This document shows positions 22,366 through 34,757 of a stretch of 64,000 nt of DNA, one piece after another (the first letter of the stretch is position 1; every line of letters begins with the position of its first letter). The position numbers and the translations under genes are program-made. The notes under the pieces were generated by a model. The model saw nothing but the letters and a program-made list of their open reading frames with translations. It was not told the origin of the DNA and searched no databases. The stretch spans positions 32,501,707 to 32,565,706 of the forward strand of contig NC_089852.1 of assembly GCF_036373705.1 (NCBI RefSeq), in the 5' to 3' direction. The stretch is from Amia ocellicauda (Eukaryota > Chordata > Actinopteri > Amiiformes > Amiidae).

Positions 22366-25199
22366 AATATTGTTGCTGTTGTTCCACCATTTATTTCACA
22401 CTTTTTCCTGTGATAATTGTATTGATGCAAAACAAATTAAAAATACTCTGACACAATTAAGGTATGCAAGGGTGTTGTAAAACTCCTTTTATGTATGATA
22501 AATTGGAGAGGTTAGCGATATTGTAATTTTGCAATATTTAAAATCGACAACAGGATAACAATTGTACCATAGGTAAAAATCCCAGTAGTACTGTAGCCGC
22601 CTTTAAAATGTCTTTAAAAGGGCGGAAGTTGAGCATTAGAGTGGGTTATTTTGAAATGCAAACGGAGCCAGCAGCAGAAGGAATTGTCGAACATTTGTTT
22701 TTTGGACTTTGGTGGACACAAAGGAATCATTTTTAAGGGATAGAGACTCTTCCAGAAGACATCGAACGGGTTTAAAGAACATTTGATTACTTTGTAGAGA
22801 TATAGGTGACTTCATACGGCTCCTTTTAGTGACTGAGGTTGGAGTTAATCGAATACAGAGTTGGTTTGTATAGGGTTGGGATGACTTCCTCGTTACTGGA
22901 TCACCGGGGGATGTCGTCATTGTGAACCAGGACGCTAGGACAACGTGCATTATGAACTGCTGATCGCTCATCTGGAAAGTTAAAGAACTGTTTCTTTGGT
23001 GGTATTTGCGGGGCTTGCTGCCTGTTGACTTTTCATTGGTACTTTATATATTTCATCGTCTGGTTGTCTGTGGTGTTCTTGTGTGTGTTTGTCTCTATCT
23101 GGAACTTAAGTTATAATGAGCTGTTGGACTTTTTTTGCACACTGCGTATGTTTGCAAATTAAATATTTATTGCTTGCTGCTTTTGCACCATATGTATGTT
23201 TGCATATGATATGTATGCTTGCCTTTTTTGCACAATGCGTAGGTTTGCACATTATATATTTATTGCTTGCTTCTTTTGCACAAATGTGCATTTGCACATT
23301 AAGTAGTGTGGTTATTGTATGGGGTGTTGAAGAGCAATGCATTGCACGGTTGGTGACTGTGTGCTATGGTAGTTCTAATCGGGTTGTTTATCTAAAACAT
23401 AAGAGAGCAGTTTTATGCTATATTGGCTGATGAAGTGATAGTTGCTGCGGTAATTGTGAGAAACCAGAATACTATAGAACACGTTTACAGGGCAAGAGTG
23501 CAATATAAGAATGACAAATGATGTGTTGACAACTGTAACAAGTAATTCCATGTAATTGTATGCCTGAATATGGGGTTGGAGTGATGTATAATGTTGGAAG
23601 TGGGGAAAATGGTGTTTAATCTGTTGGAACAACTACGTTAGACACTCCTATTGTATAGATTGGTTAAAGTGTGTTGGAAATATTAAAGAGGGTTGGTGGA
23701 AATGTTAACTGCTGAGTCCTCGTAACAAATTAATATTAGTATTTTGAATTTTGACGAGAGAAGTCTTATCTGGCACCCGAACGCATTAAAACTGTTAAGT
23801 TCTGTTACACAATCAATTAATTTAAATGTATTAAACCGCCCCAAATATGCAAACTTTTCATGCATCACGCAGGAGAGGTTTTTAATGTTGAAACATTTAC
23901 TAAATTAAACTAAATGTATCATCCCTCACTTACTAGGCTAACTAACTGTACCAGTAAGATGATGCCAGACAGGTAGTTTGTTGATTTAATGTACATGCCA
24001 GCCATATCAGTCATTTCAAGCCCTACTCCTCAACATTTGTTGAATAGGAACTGCACCATATATATTTCATAGTCATCATATTTTTATTATGTTCTGTCCT
24101 CAAAAGTGAGTACAGTACACCTGAGCAATTTATAACTATTTTTACCAGTAAGGTGAGATTTTACTATTTCTTGTAATATGCATCATTATGGTTATTGTGT
24201 ATGGCCCTCTCATGATAAATAATTACGTTTGGTTATGTCTATTTAAGTGGAAATCTGCATTACATTCAACAGGTTCATGTTTGTTTGAAGCCCTACTATT
24301 TACATGAGCCAGTCCTTAACACAGCCTTTTATTTAATGCTATTCAATCTGACTATAAACTATAGTTTCTATGTTGCTATATTTATAATCTGTAGCTAAAA
24401 CAACTATGAATTACAATTTTAGTGCTACGCTATTAGTTCAATCATGACAATTCAATACATGTTGTGTATAACTCTTATACTCTTTACAGTGTGTCTGTGT
24501 TCTGTAGCACTCTGACAATAGTACTGCATAAGTGTAAAAACTCCAGTCTGTCCCTGGTACAGGGTCAAGGTGAGCCATAGCCTAGCTCATCAGGGACAGT
24601 GTACACCGTTGATGGGATTCCAGTGTATCCTAGATTATTATTATAAATCATTCATTTAAAATATATTGGAATGTTTTTGTAGCATTTGTATTAGAAACTA
24701 ATCAAAATAAATGTGTTTACAATCTATAAAGCATGATAAGGGGGACTAGGGAGACAATGTATTTGGGATTTGGAAGAGAAAGAAGGGAAATTTTAAAAAT
24801 TAAAATGTTTACTAAAAGCAAAAAAAACTTTGCAAATGAGGAAAATGCTGTGCACCCAATGGGAGAGAGTATATCTGTCTCAGAAAGCTCATACATTGTA
24901 CCGCACTCACTTTTTTTAACATGTATTTCTTGCTGTTGCATTCCATCAATATTGTGTAATTTATTATTTAGTTAACCCTTTCTGGGACATACACAGAATA
25001 AAGTTGAACTTTATTGACAAAAACGAGAAACAATGTATCTAACTAAGGTAAGTTTAGGGTCATTTTCGTTATGGTCACGGTCAGTCGTCAGTTCTGAGGT
25101 GGTTTCTCCCTGTAACCACTGTGAATTAAGGGGCAATTGCAGCACCAGAATCTGTGCTGATAATTTAATCTGTTACTTCCATGTATTCTGTAGATCTTG
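22365..25199. other. intergenic, no gene except a small tandem repeat
   Basis: There is no conserved frame on either strand. The only structure is the tandem repeat at 23127-23310. The remainder is AT-rich. Confidence 0.55.
23127..23310. repeat. degenerate ~48-bp tandem repeat
   Basis: Four imperfect units each hold 'ttttgcac', then 'tgtttgca' or a variant, then 'tattgcttgc' or a variant. Frames that read through them on both strands are repeat artefacts. Confidence 0.75.
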
Positions 25200-27262
25200 T
25201 TTCATTTTTTGTGATAGAGAAAAAAGCAGTTCTTGCTCTGGGTCTTGCACAAGCCCACATTGCACTCAGCACACATCCATTTTGTCTGATGAGGCTCCTT
25301 CTTAGAGCTACATTCAGCGCAGCGTCTTGATTTGGTTTGCTGTGGCAAGTGAGCAGCCCCAGACTTGTGTTTTTCATCTGGTATATATACGGTTTATACC
25401 GTATACAGTGAGGGAAAAAAGTATTTGATCCCCTGCTGATTTTGTACGTTTGCCCACTGACAAAGAAATGATCAGTCTATAATTTTAATGGTAGGTGTAT
25501 TTTAACAGTGAGAGACAGGATAACAACAAAAAAATCCAGAAAAACGCATTTCAAAAAAGTTATCAATTGATTTGCATGTTAATGAGGGAAATAAGTATTT
25601 GACCCCTTCGACTTAGTACTTGGTGGCAAAACCCTTGTTGGCAATCAGAGAGGTCAGACGTTTCTTGTAGTTGGCCACCAGGTTTGCACACATTTCAGGA
25701 GGGATTTTGTCCCACTCCTCTTTGCAGATCCTCTCCAAGTCATTAAGGTTTCGAGGCTGACGTTTGGCAACTCGAACCTTCAGCTGGCTAGGCCACTCCA
25801 GGACCTTAATGTGCTTCTTCTTGAGCCACTCCTTTGTTGCCTTGGCTGTGTGTTTTGGGTCATTGTCATGCTGGAATACCCATCCACGACCCATTTTCAA
25901 TGCCCTGGCTGAAGGAAGGAGGTTCTCACCCAAGATTTGACGGTACATGGCTCCGTCCATTGTCCCTTTGATTCGGTGCAGTTGTCCTGTCCCCTTAGCA
26001 GAAAAACACCCCCAAAGTCTAATGTTTCCACCTCCATACCGCTCACTGTATACTGGCTTGCCCGTCTCTCACCAGACAGTCTTCTGTCTTCAATTTTTTG
26101 CACATTGGCCTTGACCAAGCCTGTCACGACACTGCAACGGAAATCTTTTAGTGCCATTTTATCATGTGGAAACTGCTGGTTGAACAGAATATGTGCATTG
26201 ACAATGGTGACATCAGCAAAGTGCCAGAGCAGCCTGTGCCAGCATTTTCTGCTTTTCTGGTCAATGGCATAGAAAGACTTCAGCATGTCTGCTTTGTCCA
26301 CACAGCCCATATGCTTATTGTAGTCAACCACAGCTTTTGGGCAGGGGACCTGCATTTTAGTTCCATCCTTTTCTTTCCTTGTTGCAGTTTTAATGGATGC
26401 AGGACTGTGGTTGGTTGTTACAACACACTTGTCTTTCCATCTCAGACAGGAAATTCCATCAGAGGTCTCAGCAAAGTCTGATTCTCCTCTGTGAAGTTCC
26501 CTGTCAGTCTTCAGTGCTGGCAGGTGCTTTCTGCTGGACTTGACTGTGCCACAGCAATAGAGCCCTTTTTCCATCATAGCATGCAGTAGAGGCACAGAGT
26601 TCAGAAGATAGTACTTACCTTCCAGTGGAAAGCACAGGGCCATCACAACTTTGCCTCCCAAGTCTTGCTCTACTCTGCCTTCAGTATTCCCAGTGTAGAT
26701 CTGGAAGTCACAGACATACCCAGCCATGTCTGCCCTAGTCCAGATTTTGTACCCTCTTTTCACTAGCTTCATTGGTAGATACTGCTTGAGGGAAGATCTC
26801 CCTTTGAATTTTACCATTGTTTCATCCACAACTTACTGCACTGTTGGACTGTAGTGCTTTTGGTCATTTTCTCGCAGTTTTCTTATGAGAGGTTGAATTT
26901 TGTACAGCTTGTCATAGTCCAAGTTTTCTCGCTGTGGCATAACAGCATTATCATCGAGGTGTAGATTTCCAAGCAACCAACTGAATTAGTTGAGACTCAT
27001 CAGAGAAGAAATGTAGGGGTCTCTCAGCTCTGCATGGGAGGACCAGTGATCATGATATGATGGTGATATTTTAATGCCAATAAGGATATTAATGTTCATG
27101 AAATCCTTCATTTCGTCGATAGAAACAGGATGGAAAGGTTTTCCAGCTTGCGTGGCATACAGATTGGTTTGAAAGGTCATATGTTCAAATAATTGGTCAT
27201 CAAATAAGCACATGAAAAAGTCCACTGGACTTTGCAAATCATCAACATCAACAGGACCTGGA
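25200..27262 (-). pseudogene. piggyBac-type transposase, broken, split by Tc1
   Basis: Minus-strand pieces cover a piggyBac (PGBD-like) transposase, which excises and reinserts at TTAA. The N-terminal domain is at about 27262-26986 (DDLQSPVDFFMCLF, then LIGIKISPSYHDHWSS). A damaged stretch follows at 26985-26830. The catalytic domain at 26829-26045 has DETMVKFKGRSS and DYNKHMGCVDKADM, each with a catalytic Asp. A stop lies just before DETMV. The cysteine-rich C-terminal finger (RCAECSS, then CAECNVGLC) lies at about 25370-25215, beyond an inserted Tc1 copy. I did not identify the element ends. Confidence 0.88.
25406..26048 (-). mobile_element. internally deleted Tc1 copy inserted in piggyBac
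   Basis: It is the same family as 14861-16452. It starts CAGTGAGGGA at 25406 and ends CTCACTG at 26048, with TA on both sides. It keeps the transposase C-terminus (25960-25613, here with the HDNDPKH motif intact) and then jumps straight to the last bases of the right end, so most of the N-terminal half and the right inverted repeat are deleted. It also lacks a short stretch around the SPDLNPIEN motif (near 25788). Confidence 0.9.
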
Positions 27263-27389
27263 ATTTCAAGACACTCAGGAATAAGAATGATAACTGCCTG
27301 TTTCTCCCACTGTCATGTCCTTTTCTCCTTTCTAAATCACTTTGCTCCAGAAGTTTACTTTTCACTCTGTTAAAGTATTTTAAATAAGT

Positions 27390-28860
27390 AATGTTCAGTT
27401 TTGATTCGCAAGAAGTGGTAAAGAATATCTCCATATGATATTGACTGATGACATCACGAAGAAATCTACCATCTTCTCTTTATCTCTTACAAATGCACAT
27501 TTTTCAATTTTCAGCAAAAAACAGCAGTCCTTTTCCTTGGTTGATATGTAGTTTACCGTCTGTCTGCACCATTTCATTCCACTTGACATTTCTAGTTCTG
27601 TCAGCCTTTTAGACATTTGTGCTATGGGATTTTTGAATTTCTGACTAAGCACTTTAATTTTTGAAGGTGGTTTTCAAATGGGAATGCAGAAATGTCATTA
27701 AGGGAACACTGGAAAATGTTCACATCATCATGAAGGTGGATTAAACTGTGGACATTGCAGACAATGAAATTCTCTCCATAAATGTATTTGCTGTTTTGAA
27801 CAAAGTATGACAACAGCACCTGTGCGTAGTCTACATACTCATTCCTGCTGTCATCATTCGTTTCCAAGAGAATTGATAAGGCAACTGTTAGAGTCAGGAA
27901 ATGGTCATACATTGTACAAGGTAGTACTTTCCTCAAGTACCTGGGCCTGTGTATGAAACAAACTGCCTAAATTCATTGGCCTTCCACCTGTCAACATCAA
28001 ACAAGGACCTTGGTTGGTGAGCAAACTCAGATGGAAGTTTTCTTGCAAATTAGAGCAAGTGCTCTGATATTTCATTTATTTGTGCATATGAAAGCTGGCA
28101 TTCTTTTGGTCCTTTCTTTAAAAAATGTAACATGCGCTTCACAACACCTAGACAGACTAGGTGCATATAATCAAGGCCAAACCCCATTATACATGACATA
28201 CCACACTCTGTGAGTGGAGATTCCCTAATTTGGTGTTCCACATAACTTCTGCTGTTGGACCCTTTATCTGTCCGTTTGGGGAAAGTGTCTTCTGAATACA
28301 GAACTATTCTTCTGTTATTTGTGTAACCTTTATTGTGCAACGTTCACAGGCATGAAAACCAGTGTGGCCTTTAATGCCTTTCATGAAAGAACGAGCAGGA
28401 GCATCACGAATGAAACATTTCTCAATCACATGGAATCTTTTTCCATCTAAAAGTGATGCCATTTTTTTCAGGTTTAGTAATTCTAGTAGAAATTCATTCA
28501 GGAATTCATGATTTGAGTTGGGTTTTGCCTCACAGTAAAACAAAGCCACCAGAAAAGGATCAGAAGTACTGAAACTGCATAATATAGGCCAAAACTGAAC
28601 TGTGCTTGATTTAAACAGGGGTAACCCATCAACGTTAATTAGCAGAGAAATAATAGTTTTTCTTTGAAATTTTGATTTTGTGCCAGTATCTTCAAAATGC
28701 CAGTCTCAATCCCAAAATAAGCATACTTCCCACCACACTTGCTTTCTCTCTGTATGGTCCTTGGTGTTTGCAGCAGTGTTCGTGCATCTTTAGGAAGTCT
28801 GTGGCCTTCTTTTCTAAGTATGCTGAGAAGATCATTTAATGCCGACACTGACTATTAGTT
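27390..28860 (-). pseudogene. tnp2-like DDE transposase remains, frameshifted
   Basis: Consecutive minus-strand pieces resemble the large animal transposases related to plant CACTA tnp2. Piece 28848-28639 has LNDLLSILRKEGHRLPKDARTLL, split here as LNDLLSILRK and LPKDARTLLQTPR. Near 28640 it reads NVDGLPLFKS. Piece 28549-28304 has DAPARSFMKGIKGHTGFHAC. Piece 28340-28050 has GFGLDYMHLVCLGVVKRML. Piece 27936-27622 has YDHFLTLTVAL and NISAFPFENHLQKLK. Piece 27652-27395 reads NPIAQMSKRLTELE. At least four frame changes occur. The family is assigned from memory of these blocks, so the exact superfamily is tentative. It directly abuts the piggyBac start. Confidence 0.65.
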
Positions 28861-28890
28861 GCCCATGCTGCAAGTTTTTTCACCAAAATC

Positions 28891-29148
28891 CTATTCACTT
28901 TCTTCCTCGTGTTCTGTATCTAATTCGGAATCACTTAAATCTGACTCTGTAGTAACAATAAACTCAAAATCATTGTCATTATTACTGTCCTTTCCTGATA
29001 CTTCCTCCAAATCACTCAAAATATTAGGATTTCTGTCTGCTTGTTCGTGAGCTTGTTTTCTTCTCTTTCTGGTGAAAACAACTGCAGTGTCTTCTTTTTC
29101 ATCATTGCCGCTACTGACTTCAGCAAGTGTTCTAACTTTCTCCATCAC
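28891..29148 (-). pseudogene. acidic N-terminal piece, probably transposon-derived
   Basis: The frame of 85 residues has a basic stretch (TRKRRKQAHEQ) and then an Asp/Glu/Ser-rich tail ending in EHEEESE. It starts at an ATG and stops just upstream of the tnp2-like pieces on the same strand. Acidic N-termini like this are also usual in piggyBac transposases, so its owner is unclear. Confidence 0.45.
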
Positions 29149-29624
29149 TTCTTATATGCCATTTTCAGGTTCAGATGGGTGACACTGCAAATATAAGTTT
29201 TGTTTTCACTGGAAAATCTGGTAATTTAAGTTTTTTATTGATGGCTGAATATGGTCAATACTTCAGTGATAAACAAATTTTAAACAAATACACCAGCTGA
29301 CGTATTCCAGATTCAACAATATTTTCACAATTAAAGAATGCAACACAACACAACCTAATAGCCAGAGCCAGTTTCATTAAAGCCATAATCTAGACTTAAC
29401 TCCCAAGCAGGACTTAAAATACACTCTGTAGAACCGTCTCAGAGTCTTCACACTCCCTTCAAAACTAAATTGCCAATCATCCATTAACTTAAATGTAGCT
29501 TTGAATTGCAAGGATATCAAATCCTACTTGGGAGTTAAGTCTGTCTTAATGTTTTATACAACCGGCCACTAGCTGATTATCCTGCATATAAAATGGATAC
29601 AAAAATGTATAGAAAACACAAACC

Positions 29625-29662
<38 letters not shown>

Positions 29663-31190
29663 ATTTATTTTTTCATTTTTAAACAATAATATTTTTGAAC
29701 AATTGTATTAAATATTCTTCAGCTTTGGAGAAAAAATTGTCCATCACGCAATGTAAAAAGAGGTTTTCAACACAACAACAAATACAATACAATATAATTT
29801 TACAGCAGCCATGATTACAAATAATTATAAAATAAATATACGGTGATTGGAGTACTATTACTCAGTCACGAACTAATCATTTACTGTCATTGTTTTAAGA
29901 GTTTATCCTAGTCTTTATCCATAATAGGGGGATTTTACTAAATTATGTATTTCTGTAATAAGGTAAAATAAACATACTTATGTTAAATAATGTGATATTT
30001 GTGTAACATTGGGTTAAATAATTGAATGAACACTGCTAGACTTTAAATCAATTGAATACCTGACTTAATTACGATTAGTGGTTATGAATCGAGTTATGAG
30101 TTCTTCTTTACTGCACCTGTGGTAATGAAAAAATAAAGTAAATCACTAAACCGATTTATTTTTAAACATTTTTATTTTGACAATGTTAAACAATTTCTGA
30201 ATAATTAGGTTACACATATACATTAAACATGTACACTGAAAGTATACATACATACATATTCTAACACGATCTACTTAGCACTAAAAAACGATAGAAAATA
30301 CCTGCATTTTTTATTACAACTGCCCCCACTACTTTAAACTTCGGTCATGATTTCAAGATAAACTTTCACAAATAAATTGTCTTTGCCTAGAATCACACCC
30401 TGCTCACACACAACGGTGTGCGTTAGCTGGACAGTGAGGTAAAGTGCTGCGCAGGCCATGTAAAACAAACAGACAACCAAAAAAACAACTGCCACACTGA
30501 TAGGATTTCAAAATGAATGAGAATCAACACAGTCTAATGAAAATGCGTTAGTCAAAACATTGTACACGTTTTTTATTAGGCCTGATGAATAAAATGAGTA
30601 CTTTCATAAGCAGATTTACGATATAAAAAATACAATGCTTGACTCAAATGAGAACTATCACATTTTTAAATGTGAATGTTACCTACGTTTTATTCAATTC
30701 TCCAAAAATATTAAAAATTGTGAATTTGTATATTTGTTCACTAGTAATAACTTTAAAAAAGTCAGAATTGAAAATGTCATATACTTGACAAATAAACATC
30801 CAATACAATACACTCCTCACAACAATTTAAACCTCTCATGGTACAGGACGTTTATTATTTTATTAATTTATACATGTACACTACAAAAATCTAAAAATAA
30901 TTAAAATAATTGTTGTTGTGTAATTAAATTTTGATTTAAGAATTGAATAAATGCAAGTACTTACCAAAAGCTTAGTTTCTCTGGGGAAATAATGTGCAGA
31001 GACCGAGCGACTGCTTAGGCAGGAAGGTTGTGCACAGGCGGCTCATTTGCATAAACACGCCCATATGGAAACACATAGGAGCTGGGGGCAGGTGTAATAT
31101 TAGGTGGGCCATGGGGGGGTTGCTGGCGGTTTAATATACAACAATAATTAGGGAGAATAATAAAATCTGCTGGTGTGTATGGAGTATAAT
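29149..31190. other. AT-rich intergenic, no gene
   Basis: It includes an (ATT)n tract at about 29624-29658. No domain is seen on either strand. Confidence 0.6.
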
Positions 31191-31194
31191 CTAT

Positions 31195-31400
31195 GCCAAA
31201 ATTAAAAATAAATACAGAGAGAAAAGAATAAATAAATGTTGAATTAAATAAATTAATAAATAAATGTTGAAATAAATACTGAAATAAATAAACACATGGA
31301 TAAATAAATAAATGTGGAAATAAATTAATTAACATTTATTTATTTATGTATTTATTTCAATATGTATTCATTGATTTATTCTTTCTGTATTTAATTTTAA
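31195..31400. repeat. AAATAAAT-rich low-complexity repeat
   Basis: Units such as 'aaataaataaatgttgaa' recur. The sequence then changes to the complementary 'tttatttatttat' after 31335, giving a loose inverted structure. Confidence 0.75.
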
Positions 31401-32654
31401 TTTTGGCATGGATTATCCTCCATAGGTGTGTAAAATAGAAGTGGCAATAAACCTGATATGTTACAAATCAGAATCAATGTCAAATGCATAAATGAAAAAT
31501 ATCCCGGTATAGCTGGAGTTGGGCCGCAATCCTCAAAGTGATGCTCTGCCTTAACGATGTTACTGACACTGGCCCAGTACTGTTTATTGTTATTTTTTAT
31601 CCAGGGCGACTTACAACATAAGTGCAAAACAAAGTACAAAAATACAGTATAAAGTAAAAGGTATCAATCATTACAAATTCAATTTAACTAAAACATAGCA
31701 ATTCAAAATATAATACATTTTACAACTGTCCCGACATATGGTTAGTGACAACGACAGCAAGCCGACAGTGCTGACAGGATGCCAGTTCCGGCACGATGTC
31801 GTAGGCTATCTGGGTGGTAACTAAATTAACCGACTTCAAATATTCATAATTATTACATGTCACATTGTGTGAACTCAGGCAGCCAAATACATTGCATCCT
31901 ACAATTTATATATTTTTTTAATTATTTTGCGATACTTCCCCCTTAACTACATGTATCACGTTGATAACAGCATTTCGATAAAAAGTTAATGTCACAACTG
32001 CAATTCCTGTCACTAATTTTAATATTTCATTTTATTTCGCACTTGTGTACGTAGTTCATCAAATATGTTTACTTACCTGTCCTTTTTAATTACCATTCAA
32101 CTATTCAATGCATACTTTCACCTGGCTTTTGATTGGCTAAGTTGACAGTTTATTATTGGAAAATTAGCCAATCAAAAACATGGAAAGTAAGCGTTTTGGG
32201 TTAAAGTATTGGCAGTTGGCAGTAAATTAAAACACTTGGTGTAAGCAATAATACCAAAAACTGAAATAATGTCACAATTGTTTTTATTCCCGACAACAAG
32301 TGGCTGATTGAACTGGCTTACAGATGTCTGTCTGACAGTGATGTGAAATGAGTCGGGGTGTCGTAGCACACACAGGCACCTCCAAGATTGTGTAGGCCTA
32401 TTGGTTATGGGAGGACTTCATCTGCTGCCCCGTCTCTGTGTCGCTGTAGGGTGTCGCTGGCTGCTCTTCCCTTCCTGTGCACTCACCTCTTTTAATTTCC
32501 CCCGATCAGTCAGCTTCATAGCCCTTGTTAACAACACAATACAAGCAATACAAAACTCTGTATAACAATAGGCTAACCAATACATTAAACAAAACGTATA
32601 GTATAACAAAAAAATAAAGTAACCCTTTTCTACCGTCCCTGATATGTAGTTAAG
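31401..32654. other. intergenic, no gene
   Basis: Short frames only, with nothing recognisable. Confidence 0.55.
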
Positions 32655-32875
32655 TATCGACTAAAATATAACCAATAAAACACGTCTAAGACAGACATTG
32701 CCTCGCCGTTGTCAAAAAGACGTTGTGGGTTGGTAATATTTTGGTTGCCAGACCTTGTGACTCAAATACAACCACTAAAGACGTCTAAGACAGACGTCGT
32801 CTCGACATCAGCAATAAGATGTTGTGGGTTGGTTGTATTTTGGTTGCCTGACTCAAATACAACCAAAAACTTTAA
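32655..32875. repeat. ~110-bp tandem repeat, two units
   Basis: The block 'acgtctaagacagac' followed by 'gttgtgggttggt' and 'attttggttgcc' occurs twice, at about 32682-32757 and 32789-32856. A third partial 'caaatacaacca' closes the array. Confidence 0.75.
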
Positions 32876-33275
32876 ACATGCTATCCTTTTATTTTTAACC
32901 CCTTGATATTATTTTATAAACACAATTATACATTGTGAAGTAGATATTCGATTTGTATCTGCTAGGACTCAAATATTTATTGCAATAAACTAGCTTATTG
33001 TTTATTGTATTGCTACTGTACTGCTGTTACTGTATGATGATTCTTCAAATGTGTATATTTGGTTCAATCTAAAAATCGCCCTTGGTAAGGTCATCTGCTA
33101 AGAAAAAATAAATAATAATAAATTAATAATATCACCTGGAACTGAAGGTAGTTTTACAGCTTTATTTAAGGTTGTTAGATTTTACCTGCTGTAAGAAATG
33201 ACTGCTATAATTAAATTCAGTTTCTTACACTAAGAAAACACAAGATGTTTTAACTTGTGTGAGCTGGTTGAAATA
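32876..33275. other. intergenic up to the Polinton insertion
   Basis: Nothing recognisable. The last bases before the insertion are 'ggttgaaata'. Confidence 0.5.
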
Positions 33276-33281
33276 GATATG
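33276..33281. other. target site duplication GATATG, left
   Basis: The six bases GATATG precede the left inverted repeat and recur exactly at 49695-49700 after the right one. Six bases is the known duplication length for Polinton/Maverick integration. Confidence 0.95.
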
Positions 33282-33466
33282 AGTAGATAGTAGGGTTTTT
33301 TGGGCGCGGCCTATTTTGTTATGATGTATGCCCTAAGCTTATTAATATTCCTACGTCATAATTGGGGGGCGTGATTTTAGGTAGAGTTATTTCCTTAATT
33401 ATTCCTACGTCATATCCGTCAGAAAGTGTACACCCATAAAACCCTGAACAACAAGGCCGCCCATAA
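33282..33466 (+). repeat. left terminal inverted repeat
   Basis: The 185-bp arm matches the reverse complement of 49515-49694 with two substitutions and one 5-bp indel (TAGAG near 33382). Both substitutions are CpG versus TpG/CpA differences. TACGTCA sites lie at 33352-33358 and 33406-33412; a third, near 33323, is TGATGTA here but TGACGTA in the right arm. Confidence 0.97.
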
Positions 33467-33583
33467 CCAATTGTTCTTGTTGTTCTTGTTGGTCAACTGT
33501 AGAGTGTGAATGGGTCGGCTCTTCCTGTAGTGGTTGGGGGTCTTTTTTAAATATACATGTAATGGTTTAGTAAATCTAAACCG

Positions 33584-33830
33584 TTATAAGATCAACAAGT
33601 TCTGTTGTCTGTAATGGTCCCAGGTCTTAACAATGCCAGTTTTGAATAGTGCGTTTATCATATTCACACTGTCTCTGTCTCTGTCTGTCTCTCTCTCTCT
33701 CTCTCTCGCCCAAGCATTTTATAAGATCAACAAGTTCTGTTGTCTGTAATGGTCCCAGGTCCTAACAATGCCTGTTTTGCATAGGGTACTTATGTTATCC
33801 ACAATGTATATGGCTCTGTCTCTCCCCTCA
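33584..33830. repeat. 135-bp tandem duplication next to the left TIR
   Basis: The unit starting 'ttataagatcaacaagttct' at 33584 recurs at 33719 with the following 'gtaatggtcccaggtc' preserved. A CT/GT-rich tract at 33669-33708 separates them. It is non-coding. Confidence 0.85.
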
Positions 33831-33839
33831 AATTTAATT

Positions 33840-34684
33840 AAAAATAAAATTAAAAAAGAGGGTGTGTGTGTGTGTGGGTGTTTGTGTGTATAGGTTAATT
33901 GTTTTTGTAAAAAAAAAAAAAAAAAAAAAAGCTGTGGTTATATTTTATCTTTCACATAATGTGTTCATTCGTTTTACTTAAATACATTCTAGGGTCTTAA
34001 AGCTCATAAGAGTTAGACTTAAGATAAGGATATGTTTTTAAGGTATTTTAGCAGTCTCAATCCCTGATGATAAGGAATCATTTAAAAAATAAAAACAACT
34101 GATCACTCAATGCTAAATAGATCACAACACTCAAGGCTAAATCACTCACACCATGGGGGGCGGGGGTGGGCTCAGACAAACGTAGGTATGACGTGTGGTA
34201 TCAAAACATTCAGAATACTTTTAAACTATATAATTTATAAGCTTTGTAAAATAAACCCAAATATCTCTTTTGCGGGGATAAACGCTGTTCTGAGTAGTTT
34301 GTGACTTGTTTAATACCAAACAAAGCATCGCTATTAAAAAAAAAAAAAAAAAAAAAAAATCACTGTAAAAGCGCTAGTTATTTTAGATCTTTATAGTTAT
34401 TTTCTTGGCTCAGGTTGTTTTTTAGCGCTTATAAAGGCCTGAAATATTCTTAGTTGTTGTTGACTATAGGTCTTGATGCTTAAAAATGTTTTTTTGAGAG
34501 ACCAAAAGGTTCTAATAAAAGTTTAGAGTAGAGAGGAGAGAGATCGTCTCCATCTTGGTTTCTATTTGAAATTTGATGCAGTGTCATTTTATTGGTTGGT
34601 TTTGATATGTTAATTGGTAACAGGGCGGCACAAAGGCCAGACCAGAACAATGCCTTACAAGCAGATCCGGCATCTGGCCATCAG
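33840..34684. other. non-coding left arm with two long A-runs
   Basis: No gene is seen. The A-runs are at 33909-33930 (22) and 34336-34359 (24), and there is a GT-rich tract near 33862-33890. The region lies between the TIR and the first promoter. Confidence 0.6.
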
Positions 34685-34757
34685 TATAAGTATGAAGGTC
34701 TGGTCTTCAGCTCGACAGACTCATACTGACCTTTCGATTTAAGACTAAAGATCAACA
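34685..34757 (+). promoter_or_regulatory. TATA-like promoter of the spliced left-end gene
   Basis: TATAAG at 34685-34690 lies 68 bp before the ATG at 34758, leaving room for a transcription start near 34715. No other TATA-like box sits closer. This is inferred from spacing only. Confidence 0.5.

Noticed and set aside
23127..23310. CRISPR-like array
   Set aside because: Four degenerate repeats without unique spacers, in an animal genome.
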